Part shown: positions 1-7,861 of the stretch, piece after piece | Position numbering within the stretch: the first letter of the stretch is position 1 | Layout of the letters: each line of letters opens with the position of its first letter | From: JAGPUQ01 sp036961295 | GTDB taxonomy: Bacteria; Pseudomonadota; Gammaproteobacteria; Pseudomonadales; Porticoccaceae | Direction: 5' to 3' | DNA length: 64,000 nt | Assembly: GCA_036961295.1 (NCBI GenBank) | Contig: JBALVX010000001.1 | Coordinates: forward strand, 1,364,001 to 1,428,000 | Position numbers and translations under genes: made by a program | Notes under the pieces: model-generated | Seen by the model: only the letters and a program-made list of their open reading frames with translations | Database searches by the model: none | What the model was told of the DNA's origin: nothing

Positions 1-624
1 CTATTATTAATGGACGAGCCGCTAGCCAGCCTCGACGACGACAGCAAAGCCAGCATCCTCAACTACATTGACGAGGTGCAGCAGCAACTGAATATCCCCA
101 CCCTGTACGTCACTCACTCCACCAGTGAAATTGTTCGCCTGGCCGATCATCTGATTATGCTCGATGCCGGGCAAGTCATCGCCGAGGGCGAGATCAACGA
201 GTTGCTCACCCGTGGCGATCTGCCGCTGGCGCATCACGCCGATGCCGGGGTCATGCTCAAAGGCACCGTAGCCGCACACGATGATCAGTTTCATTTAACC
301 GTATTAGATGTACCTGGAGGACAGCTAGCCGTATCAAAGAAAAATATCGCTATTGGCGCTCCGGTACGAGCCAGATTATTGGCTCGGGACATTAGCCTTG
401 CCCTGATAAAACCCGAACAAAGTAGTATTCAAAACATTTTAAACGCACGAATACATGCACTAATAGACGATGCAGATCCCGCGCAGGTATTGATAAAACT
501 CAAACTCGATGGTGGTTATTGTTTAGCGCGCATTACCCGACGAGCGCTTAGTAAACTGGCATTAAACGTGGGTATGGAAGTGTTTGCTCAGGTTAAAAGC
601 GTGGCAGTAGTCAGTAATCAGTAG
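1..624 (+). CDS. modC: Molybdate ABC transporter ATP-binding protein ModC, 5'-truncated by window edge
   Basis: The frame is open at base 1, so only the last ~207 residues are present. They start at the Walker B/D-loop (LLLMDEPLASLD), continue through the switch histidine (VTHS) and end in a ~70-residue TOBE/MOP-type domain, the C-terminal layout of ModC. Walker A and the signature motif lie outside the window. In the known family this cytoplasmic ATPase drives molybdate import with ModA and ModB; TOBE binds oxyanion. Molybdenum is needed by the SoxC-type sulfite dehydrogenase at 30013-31431. The last 41 codons occur again, diverged, at 2003-2126. Another TOBE-bearing importer ATPase is possible but less likely. 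Confidence 0.85.
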   Translation, partial: LLLMDEPLASLDDDSKASILNYIDEVQQQLNIPTLYVTHSTSEIVRLADHLIMLDAGQVIAEGEINELLTRGDLPLAHHADAGVMLKGTVAAHDDQFHLTVLDVPGGQLAVSKKNIAIGAPVRARLLARDISLALIKPEQSSIQNILNARIHALIDDADPAQVLIKLKLDGGYCLARITRRALSKLALNVGMEVFAQVKSVAVVSNQ

Positions 625-652
625 TAGAATATCAAAATCAATCAAACCTGAC

Positions 653-663
653 CCCCATTGATT
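653..663. repeat. 11-bp direct repeat flanking the acyl-CoA dehydrogenase gene (copy 1)
   Basis: CCCCATTGATT occurs here just after the modC stop, and again at 1981-1991 just before the modC 3' fragment. The acyl-CoA dehydrogenase gene lies between the copies. This could mark an insertion or tandem-duplication junction, but at 11 bp chance cannot be excluded. Confidence 0.4.
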
Positions 664-736
664 CAGATTCGATTACTTGATTTTCACTCCAAAACAATGT
701 GTCTACCGCTTTAGACAAACTAAGCAGGAATAAAAA

Positions 737-1951
737 ATGCAACGCTATGGTGAATTTATAAAAACGGACGAAGAAAAAATGCTTCTCGAATCAGTCCGCC
801 AATTCGTGAATAAAGAAATTATGCCTGTACGGAAAGAACTAGATTCCGATTACGCTGTTTTCGAACACGTGTATCAGGGCTTAGTCGACCTCGGTATTCA
901 GAAACGTGGATTTTCGGAAAGATATGGTGGCTTAGGGATACGTTCAGCGATCATGGTAACCGCAATCACCGAGGAAATTGCACGTGGCGATAGTGGGATA
1001 GCTCTCCACACCTTATTGGTTCCGTGGGTGATGTCTGCTGCTATGGGAGCCCGCAACGAAACTATTATGGATAAATATTTACCGATGTTTTGCGGCGATG
1101 AACCACGTAATGCGTGCATGGCAATTACTGAGCCGGCGGGAGGTTGTAATATTGAAGATTCCGCCGAGCGCGCCAAAACAATCCGTACCAAGGCAACATT
1201 AGATGGCGACGAGTGGGTAATCAACGGCGAGAAAATGTGGCCTAGTGCCTCGAGTATCGCCGATCTATATTGCGTTGTGTGCTCGACCGATACGGAACAA
1301 TCCGAAGACGGATTTGCGTTAATTTATGTCCCCAAAAATACTCCTGGCCTCACATTTGGAAAGCCCGAAGATAAAATGGGGATGCGGGTAACGGACATAA
1401 ATACTGCCATTTATTTTGATGACGTCCGAGTACCCAAAAGCTATCGTGCAGGAGGCCCGGGCGTGGATTGGCAAATGTTTCGAAACGCTATCACCTGGGG
1501 TCGCCTGGCGAGTGCGCCGATGGCGGTCGGCAATGCCCAGGCGGTACTGGAGGAAGTGATTGCATACACTTCAACTCGATCTTACGGCGGCAAGGCGGTC
1601 CGTAACCACTCGTTGCAAGCATCGATGATTGCGGATATGGCCATTGCTATCGAGAGTGCGCGCGCATTTTATCTACACGTAGCTGCTATGTTCAACAACC
1701 GCGGCGCTTACGGAAATTTAGGAGATGATTTCCTGCTTGCACGAGCAAGTGCAGCCAAGGTTTACGCGTGTGATGTCGTCGAAATGGTGTGTAACAGGGC
1801 CATGGAACTTATGGGTGCCTATGGGTACAGCGCTGAGGCTCCAGTAGAAAAATACTTACGAGACAGTAAGATCGTCCAGATTTGGTTGGGTGGGGGGCAG
1901 TTAGGTCGTCTAGACGTAGCTCAAGGATATTATCCGTACTCTACCACCTAG
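737..1951 (+). CDS. Acyl-CoA dehydrogenase family protein with substituted catalytic positions
   Basis: 404 residues with the acyl-CoA dehydrogenase fold order: N-terminal helical domain, central beta domain (MAITEPAGGC near 128-137 and the FAD-contact region around 160-175), and C-terminal four-helix domain ending in EKYLRDSKI. The family oxidises acyl-CoA thioesters with FAD and passes electrons to ETF. The usual catalytic glutamate of the YEGT motif is Leu384 here (IWLGG), and the alternative glutamate position used by isovaleryl- and long-chain enzymes is Gly255 (WGRL). The base may therefore be elsewhere, or the protein may not be a standard dehydrogenase. AGGAATAAAAAATG gives an SD and start. 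It sits between modC and a duplicated modC 3' end, so it was probably inserted here. Confidence 0.8.
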   Translation: MQRYGEFIKTDEEKMLLESVRQFVNKEIMPVRKELDSDYAVFEHVYQGLVDLGIQKRGFSERYGGLGIRSAIMVTAITEEIARGDSGIALHTLLVPWVMSAAMGARNETIMDKYLPMFCGDEPRNACMAITEPAGGCNIEDSAERAKTIRTKATLDGDEWVINGEKMWPSASSIADLYCVVCSTDTEQSEDGFALIYVPKNTPGLTFGKPEDKMGMRVTDINTAIYFDDVRVPKSYRAGGPGVDWQMFRNAITWGRLASAPMAVGNAQAVLEEVIAYTSTRSYGGKAVRNHSLQASMIADMAIAIESARAFYLHVAAMFNNRGAYGNLGDDFLLARASAAKVYACDVVEMVCNRAMELMGAYGYSAEAPVEKYLRDSKIVQIWLGGGQLGRLDVAQGYYPYSTT

Positions 1952-1980
1952 GGAATCAATGAAGGAGCAATCGAGTCCGG

Positions 1981-1991
1981 CCCCATTGATT
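1981..1991. repeat. 11-bp direct repeat (copy 2)
   Basis: Second copy of the CCCCATTGATT element found at 653-663; it directly precedes the modC 3' fragment. Confidence 0.4.
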
Positions 1992-2002
1992 TTGAATTTT
2001 GT

Positions 2003-2126
2003 AAAACTCGAACTCGACGATTGTTATTGTTCAGCGCGTATTACCCGCCGAGCGCTGAGCAAACTGGAATTAAACGTGGGCACGAAGGTGTTTGCTCAAG
2101 TTAAAAGCGTGGCGGTAGTGAGTTAA
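2003..2126 (+). pseudogene. Duplicated 3' fragment of modC
   Basis: In-frame translation gives about 40 residues (KLELDDCYCSARITRRALSK onward, ending VAVVS and TAA). It matches the modC C-terminus (KLKLDGGYCLARITRRALSK onward) with a few substitutions. No start codon or upstream domain is present, so this is a remnant of the TOBE domain. The divergence shows the duplication is not recent. With the 11-bp repeats, it frames the acyl-CoA dehydrogenase gene. Confidence 0.85.
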
Positions 2127-2167
2127 AAATTGGCTTGTTTCTCAAACACCACTTTACAAACATCTCG

Positions 2168-3325
2168 TTACAAATAGCTCAACCACCAATCACGGCGTCG
2201 AGCTTTTACACCGGCAAACCAACGGCAGGCCGGGTAGAACGCTAAAACCACAGCAAACCAAAAGGCGTAAACTGCGATTAAACCAACACCAAATTCTTTT
2301 GGATAAAAAACAAAAGCCACTGCCGTTTGCGCTACGGGAATACCCTGAAAAAGCCCTACCGTAAGGGCGAGAAGATGAATCACATAGAGATGCGCCACGT
2401 AAAAGAAAAACGGCACTCGCCCTATCGTCACTAAAGTCTTACTCAAAGCACCTTCCAGCCGTTCAAAAAAACCGAGCAGCATCATTGCCGGGCCAAGCGT
2501 CATTAATAAAAACAGCAGCGAAGGTGGGTATTTGGTGGTATTAAGGAAATCCACAACGCTTGCTCCCACACTTTCCTGCACCTGCCACACATTGCCATCC
2601 CCATACATATTCCAGTAGCGAAGCAACACAAAAATCAGGGTCATCGCTAGACCTGCTACCACAAGCGCTCGTGGTCGATTGTGTTGCACACCGACAAAAT
2701 AAGGCCCAATAACATAGCCCAGGGCCATCACACCAATCCAGGGAATAAGCGGATAAATCACATAAGCGACCGGGGTTCCCCCAAGGGTGAGAAGCCCCTG
2801 GATATGAAGAAGCCGCCACGCGATAGAAGCTTGCTCTGCGGCGGGCTGAATCCCGTCGAGCATATTGTGACCGGCAATCATGGTTATACCGATAAAAGCA
2901 ATCAACGAACGCGGCAACCAAATTAATCCGGATAACGCTATCATCGACACCCCGAGTACCCAGATAACCTGCAAGATGGGGGCATATTGAGAACCCAGAT
3001 TAAAATTCCAGCCAAAACCCACAAAAGTAAGCTCTACGAACACCAACCAGATACCGCGAGTAAAAAGAAAACGCGAAATATCGATTGTGGAACGGCCACC
3101 CGCCCCATACAAAAATGCACTGGTGCCTGCGAGTAGAACAAACGTGGGCGCACATAGGTGTGTGATCCAGCGAGTGAGGAACAACGGCACGTCGGCATCT
3201 GCAAAGTCCATTGGGCGTACCGCTGCAGCGCCCAACATATCGCGAACATGATCCAGCGCCATAATCACAATCACCAGGCCCCGCAACATATCAATGGAGG
3301 TTAATCGCTTACCCGCTTTGCTCAT
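2168..3325 (-). CDS. DUF1624/HGSNAT-like multi-pass membrane acyltransferase
   Basis: 385 residues, strongly hydrophobic, about ten predicted membrane segments. The N-terminus (RLTSIDMLRGLVIVIMALDH, about residues 8-27) is the signature of the DUF1624/heparan-alpha-glucosaminide N-acetyltransferase-like family, where the conserved histidine and aspartate near helix 1 are thought to take part in transmembrane acetyl transfer. It starts 15 bases after the stop of a broken paralogue start (3341-3445) and runs in the same direction as the TPR array, so it may be the last gene of that transcription unit. Substrate unknown. Confidence 0.75.
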   Translation of the reverse strand: MSKAGKRLTSIDMLRGLVIVIMALDHVRDMLGAAAVRPMDFADADVPLFLTRWITHLCAPTFVLLAGTSAFLYGAGGRSTIDISRFLFTRGIWLVFVELTFVGFGWNFNLGSQYAPILQVIWVLGVSMIALSGLIWLPRSLIAFIGITMIAGHNMLDGIQPAAEQASIAWRLLHIQGLLTLGGTPVAYVIYPLIPWIGVMALGYVIGPYFVGVQHNRPRALVVAGLAMTLIFVLLRYWNMYGDGNVWQVQESVGASVVDFLNTTKYPPSLLFLLMTLGPAMMLLGFFERLEGALSKTLVTIGRVPFFFYVAHLYVIHLLALTVGLFQGIPVAQTAVAFVFYPKEFGVGLIAVYAFWFAVVLAFYPACRWFAGVKARRRDWWLSYL

Positions 3326-3340
3326 AACAGTTTCTCTATG

Positions 3341-3445
3341 TTATTTCGAAAGCCGTACTGATAACCCGGTAATAATGGCGGCGGTGGAGCTAAAGACAGG
3401 TTCGTGATCGGTAAACCAGCTCAGAACGTTGCTAATAATGCACAT
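3341..3445 (-). pseudogene. Broken thirteenth paralogue of the TolB-like/TPR array (N-terminus only)
   Basis: Translation from the ATG at 3445 gives 34 residues and a stop. They include NVLSWFTDHEP followed by a hydrophobic stretch, plainly homologous to the array N-termini (for example NVLDWLTDHES in P5 and DVLSWLTDHES in P11). The membrane helix is degenerate and the TolB-like and TPR parts are gone. The DNA between P12 and this fragment resembles the DNA between P4 and P5, so the pair P12-remnant looks like a duplicate of a P4-P5-type junction whose second gene was lost. Confidence 0.75.
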
Positions 3446-3499
3446 ATCAAACAATTTTATCCTTTATTCCAGCAGGCTAGCCGAGCAACACTGCCCAGA

Positions 3500-4942
3500 T
3501 CAGGCGTCGAAGGCCTGGCGCGTCAGCGCAACCATTATTTCGGCTTGCTTTGGATGTCGAAGCACATGACGCCAAAAATCTTCGATATACTTGCCGGTCA
3601 GGCCGGGGGCAAGCTCGCGCACTTGCGGCAGTTGTTGTTGGGCCTCGGTTTCACGTCCCAGTGCCGCGAGTGACAGGGCTAACATCACATAACTCCATGC
3701 AGACCCAGGCCAATGTCTTACCAGATTCCGCGCTGCTTGCTCGGCCTGCTGTGGATCGTGGTTTGTCAAATGGAAGGCTGAAAGAAGAAGGTAGGCGAGA
3801 CCGACGTACGGATCCTTTGGTGAGCGGCGGATAAAAAGTTCCAATTGGGCGATGCCTTCCACAGCCGGCCTTGCGTCGACCCAGAGCGCAAAACAGTAGT
3901 AAAGCTGGGCGAAGCTGCTATTGGGATTGATGGCGAGACTGCGCTCCAGATAGTTGACGGCTTGCGCGGGATGGCCAGAGGCAGCAGCGGCCAGCCCACA
4001 ATAACTCAACACGACGGGATCGCTTGGGGCCAGGCTCAATGCCGTGTTGACAAGCGCCATCGCGTCTTCGGCGTTTTTGGCCAGATTGACGCTGAGCCCG
4101 GCGGATACCCGCTCGCTGCAAAGGGCACCCAGCAGCGCCCAGCTAACGGCATAGCCGGGTTCAATTTCGGTCGCCCGTCGCGCCAACTTTTCCGCTTCAA
4201 CCAGATACGTTGAGCCCAACTGTGAAAAATAGAGTATTTCCGCCTGCACACACAGTGCCCAGGCGTGCAAATCTTCCGGCCGCTGACGCGCGGCGCGTTT
4301 ACCCTCGGCCACGCCAAGGTTGGAACACAGGCTAGTCACTAGTCCATCGACTACATCGTCCATAATGTCGAATATTTCCGCTGTTGGTCGGTCGATCTTG
4401 TCGGCCCAGACATGCATGCCGCTGGCGGTCTCGATTAATTGCACAGTGATGCGCAGCCGGTCACCCATCGGCCGGATGCTGCCCTCCAGCACATAGCGCA
4501 CATCCAGTTCCTTGCCGACAGTGCGTATATCGACGGGCTTGCCTTTGTATACGAAGGTGGAATTTCTCGACACTACAAACAAACGACTGTCGAAAGATAA
4601 GCCGGTGATAATATCTTCGGTCATACCGTCAGCGAAATATTCCTGGCTTTTATCGTCGGACATATTGACGAAGGGCAGCACCGCGATGGAGGGTTTGTCG
4701 GTGATCAGGGGTGGTGGAGTGTTGAGGAAATCCTGAGTGACGACGGGTGCCGTATTGGCGGCCGGTGCATCTGCTGAGTCAGGTTCTATTTTTTTTTCGC
4801 GAGACAGCAAGCCGCGCAAGCCTGCACCCATTGGCGAAAATACGACGACGATGCCAGCTATGATGGCCATCATAGCTGCGGTGGCGCTCAGCGCGGATTC
4901 GTGATCCGTGAGCCAGCTTAGGATGTGGTTAATGCTATCCAT
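3500..4942 (-). CDS. Array paralogue P12: membrane-anchored TolB-N-like/TPR protein (type I)
   Basis: 480 residues. An acidic N-terminus (LTDHES) leads to one membrane helix (~17-37), a basic flank (RGLLSREKK), a variable linker (44-78) and a TolB-N/COG5616-like domain (~83-212, starting KPSIAVLPFVNMS). TPR helices (~225-450) and a C-terminal tail follow. By the positive-inside rule the TolB/TPR part should be cytoplasmic. The family domain occurs in CadC-like regulators and class III cyclases, but no such output domain is present. The linker is closest to P1, at the opposite end of the array. Phe replaces the cysteine found near residue 116 in most paralogues. It ends RQAFDA like P4, and starts 18 bases after P11. 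Confidence 0.75.
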   Translation of the reverse strand: MDSINHILSWLTDHESALSATAAMMAIIAGIVVVFSPMGAGLRGLLSREKKIEPDSADAPAANTAPVVTQDFLNTPPPLITDKPSIAVLPFVNMSDDKSQEYFADGMTEDIITGLSFDSRLFVVSRNSTFVYKGKPVDIRTVGKELDVRYVLEGSIRPMGDRLRITVQLIETASGMHVWADKIDRPTAEIFDIMDDVVDGLVTSLCSNLGVAEGKRAARQRPEDLHAWALCVQAEILYFSQLGSTYLVEAEKLARRATEIEPGYAVSWALLGALCSERVSAGLSVNLAKNAEDAMALVNTALSLAPSDPVVLSYCGLAAAASGHPAQAVNYLERSLAINPNSSFAQLYYCFALWVDARPAVEGIAQLELFIRRSPKDPYVGLAYLLLSAFHLTNHDPQQAEQAARNLVRHWPGSAWSYVMLALSLAALGRETEAQQQLPQVRELAPGLTGKYIEDFWRHVLRHPKQAEIMVALTRQAFDA

Positions 4943-4960
4943 ATCGAATACTTTTTCCTT

Positions 4961-6412
4961 TTAATCCCGCCAGGCCTGGCGTACCAAATTAACCCAGGTT
5001 TCGGCTAGCACAGACTTAAATAGATGACTAAAAATATCTTCAACCTGCTGATACTTCCAGGTAGGCTCAAGTTCATGCACTATCTTCATCTGTGCGCGCA
5101 CGTCTTCCTCGCGGTCCTGACCCTGCAATGCTACGGCTAACATAAAATGCCCCCAGGGAAACCCGGGCGAATGCTTCACACAATTTCGCGCGGCCTGCTC
5201 ACCATTCTTAAAATCCCCCAACGATAAATAACCGCAGCTTAGATAGTAATAGACCAAATTGATGTAGGGGTCTTTCGGCGCCCGGGCTATAAAAAGCTGC
5301 AAATGGGCAATGCACTCCTCAGTTTTTCCATCCCATAATAGCGCTGCGCCATAAACAAATTGCGAGAAACTGCTGTTGGGGTTGATGGCCAGGCTGCGTT
5401 CCAGATAGGTAACACCCTGGTTGGCTTTGCCAGCAAAGCTAGCGGCAAATCCGCAATAGCACAGCACGATGGGATCATTCGGCGCCAGACGCAAGGCTTT
5501 GCTAATCAGCGTGAAAGCCTGATCGGAATCTTTGTCCAGGTCAGCGCTATGTCCGTAAACAATATCCATGCCCACCAGAAAACTAAGCAAAGCCCAACTA
5601 ATGGCATAGCCTGGTTCGATGTCGCTCGCTTGCCGTGCCAGACTCCGCGCTTCAATAATAGCTTTTGAATCCATCTGCAAAAGAACGGCAACTTCGGCCT
5701 GCACACACAAGGCCCAGGCTTGCAAATCTTCGGGCCGTTGCCGCTGGGTGCGGTTACTTTCCGCCACGCCGAGGTTGGAACACAGAGCAGTGACTAAATC
5801 ATCGACCACGGCATCCATGATGTCGAATATCTCGGCAGTGGGCCGATCAATCTTGTCGGCCCAGATATGATTGCCACTGGCGGTTTCAATAAGTTGCACG
5901 GTAATACGCAGCCGGTCATTGATGGGGCGGATGCTGCCCTCCAGCACATAGCGCACCCCCAGTTCTTTACCCACCTCACGAATATCCGGTGATTGGCCTT
6001 TGTAGGCAAAGGTGGAGTTGCGGGCAGTGACAGACAAACGACTGTCGAAGGACAAGCCGGTAATAATGTCCTCCGTCATGCCGTCAGCGAAATATTCCTG
6101 GCTTTTATCATCGGACATATTAACGAAGGGTAGTACGGCAATAGAGGGTTTGTCGGTGATGAGTGGGGGAGGGGTATCCAGGAAATCTTGCTTCGGAGAT
6201 GATTCTAATTCAGGTGCAGAAGATGCTGTGGGATTTGCAATGTCAGTGCCTAGCATTGCGCGATCGTTGGTTTTCCTCCGCGATAATAAACCCCGCATTC
6301 CAGCACCGAGCGGCGATAATGCCACACCAAAAATCACCACCAGCGCGGCGATGGCACTGAAGGCAGATTCATGATCCGTTAACCAGCTAAGTACGTCGTT
6401 AATGCTTTCCAT
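4961..6412 (-). CDS. Array paralogue P11: membrane-anchored TolB-N-like/TPR protein (type I)
   Basis: 483 residues from the ATG at 6412; a longer in-frame extension would overlap P10, while this start aligns with all paralogues (MESINDVLSWLTDHES). Order: acidic N-terminus, one membrane helix, basic flank, unusually long linker, TolB-N-like domain, TPRs. The TPR part belongs to a subgroup shared with P4 and P7 (LLQMDSKAI, then EIVYG/DIVYG-type sequence). It lacks the cysteine at the GLSC position (GLSF) and has SVTARN instead of FVIARN in the core. The C-terminus is RQAWRD. It is 14 bases downstream of P10, so probably co-transcribed. Molecular role unknown. Confidence 0.75.
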   Translation of the reverse strand: MESINDVLSWLTDHESAFSAIAALVVIFGVALSPLGAGMRGLLSRRKTNDRAMLGTDIANPTASSAPELESSPKQDFLDTPPPLITDKPSIAVLPFVNMSDDKSQEYFADGMTEDIITGLSFDSRLSVTARNSTFAYKGQSPDIREVGKELGVRYVLEGSIRPINDRLRITVQLIETASGNHIWADKIDRPTAEIFDIMDAVVDDLVTALCSNLGVAESNRTQRQRPEDLQAWALCVQAEVAVLLQMDSKAIIEARSLARQASDIEPGYAISWALLSFLVGMDIVYGHSADLDKDSDQAFTLISKALRLAPNDPIVLCYCGFAASFAGKANQGVTYLERSLAINPNSSFSQFVYGAALLWDGKTEECIAHLQLFIARAPKDPYINLVYYYLSCGYLSLGDFKNGEQAARNCVKHSPGFPWGHFMLAVALQGQDREEDVRAQMKIVHELEPTWKYQQVEDIFSHLFKSVLAETWVNLVRQAWRD

Positions 6413-6426
6413 ATTAAATAATTTAC

Positions 6427-7860
6427 CTAGGATTCCGGCCATACCTGGCGCAGGAGTCTGATTAAATGTTTCGCCTGCTCTGGCTTGCGAAACCAAATAT
6501 GCCAGGTATCTTCCATGTTTTCACGAGTAAGGCCGGGCTCCAGTCTGAGAAATTGCGCCATTTGCTCTTGTGCCTCGGTGTCACGTCCTAAAGCCCCCAG
6601 CGACATGGCTAACAAGCCATAACCCCAACCGAAACCAGGCAGATGTTTGACCGTATTCCGGGCCGCAGGCTCAGCCTGTATAGGATCGTTAAGTGATAAA
6701 TAGGCAAATGAAAGATGTAAATATGCTATGCCGATATAAGTGTCCCGGGGTGAGCGGTGAATAAAAAGCTTCAACTGAGTGATGCTCTCTTCGATTCTTG
6801 CCGCGTTGTAAAGCGCGGCGCCATAGTATAGCCGTGAGAAGCTGTTATTGGGGTTAATGGCGAGGCTGCGCTCAAGGTAATCAATGGCCTGTGGAGCTTC
6901 ACCAGCAAAGGTAGCGGCAAAACCACAATAACTCAAAACAACAGGATCATTCGGTGCCAGTCTTAGCGCTTTACTGACAAGTGACAAAGCCTGCTCAACG
7001 TCCTGGGCTAGATTGCCACTCGCGCCATTGGTTACCCGCACACTGGCCAGTAACGCACATAGCGCCCAACACACTGCGTAATCGGGCTCCATAGCGGCTG
7101 CCCGTTGGGCAAGGTTTTCGGCCTCCAGAATACTTGTTGAGTCCGGTTGTGAGATAAACAAGTTCTCTGCACGCACGCACAACTCCCAGGCTTGCAGGTT
7201 TTCGGGCCGCTGCCGCGCGGTGCGTTTGGTCTCGGCAACATTAAGGTTGGTGCATAAGGTAGTAACCAGACCATCGACGACGTCGTCCATAATGTCGAAT
7301 ATTTCAGCTGTTGGTCGGTCGATTTTGTCGGCCCAGACATGACTGCCAGTATCGGTTTCGATAAGCTGAACAGTGATCCGCAAGCGCTCGCCCACCGGTC
7401 TAATACTACCCTCCAATACATAGCGCACGCCCAGCTCTTTACCCACCGTGCGGATATCCGGTGATTGGCCTTTGTAGGCAAAAGTAGAATTGCGGGCGAC
7501 GACAAACAGACGGCTGTCGCAGGACAGCCCGGTAATAATATCTTCGGTCATGCCATCGGCAAAATATTCCTGACTTTTGTCGTCGGACATATTGACGAAG
7601 GGCAGCACCGCGATGGAGGGTTTGTCGGTGATTAGTGGCGGCGGTGTGTTGAGGAAATCCTGAGGCGCGGGCGGTGTCGCATCGTCGGTTTGCCTATCTG
7701 AACTATCGGAGTCAGCCTTGTCGCTGCGGAAAAGCAAGCCGCGTACGCCCGCGCCCAGGGGCGACAAAATCACAACTATCGCTGCCACGATTGCAATCAT
7801 CGCGGCTATAGCGCTTAGGCCCGATTCATGGCTCGCTAACCAGTTGAAAATATCGGTCAT
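6427..7860 (-). CDS. Array paralogue P10: membrane-anchored TolB-N-like/TPR protein (type I)
   Basis: 477 residues, ATG one base after the P9 stop. The N-terminus (MTDIFNWLASHESGLS) and linker (FRSDKADSD) belong to the group P6, P7, P8 and P10. One membrane helix at ~17-37, TolB-N-like domain ~80-208, TPRs ~222-447. The conserved cysteines of the TolB/TPR core (GLSC, LCTNL, LCVRAE, YCG) are all present, with extra cysteines in VCWALC. It ends WPES rather than the common WRD, so its 3' end has diverged. The single-base spacing implies translational coupling to P9. Molecular role unknown. Confidence 0.75.
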   Translation of the reverse strand: MTDIFNWLASHESGLSAIAAMIAIVAAIVVILSPLGAGVRGLLFRSDKADSDSSDRQTDDATPPAPQDFLNTPPPLITDKPSIAVLPFVNMSDDKSQEYFADGMTEDIITGLSCDSRLFVVARNSTFAYKGQSPDIRTVGKELGVRYVLEGSIRPVGERLRITVQLIETDTGSHVWADKIDRPTAEIFDIMDDVVDGLVTTLCTNLNVAETKRTARQRPENLQAWELCVRAENLFISQPDSTSILEAENLAQRAAAMEPDYAVCWALCALLASVRVTNGASGNLAQDVEQALSLVSKALRLAPNDPVVLSYCGFAATFAGEAPQAIDYLERSLAINPNNSFSRLYYGAALYNAARIEESITQLKLFIHRSPRDTYIGIAYLHLSFAYLSLNDPIQAEPAARNTVKHLPGFGWGYGLLAMSLGALGRDTEAQEQMAQFLRLEPGLTRENMEDTWHIWFRKPEQAKHLIRLLRQVWPES

Positions 7861-7861
7861 A

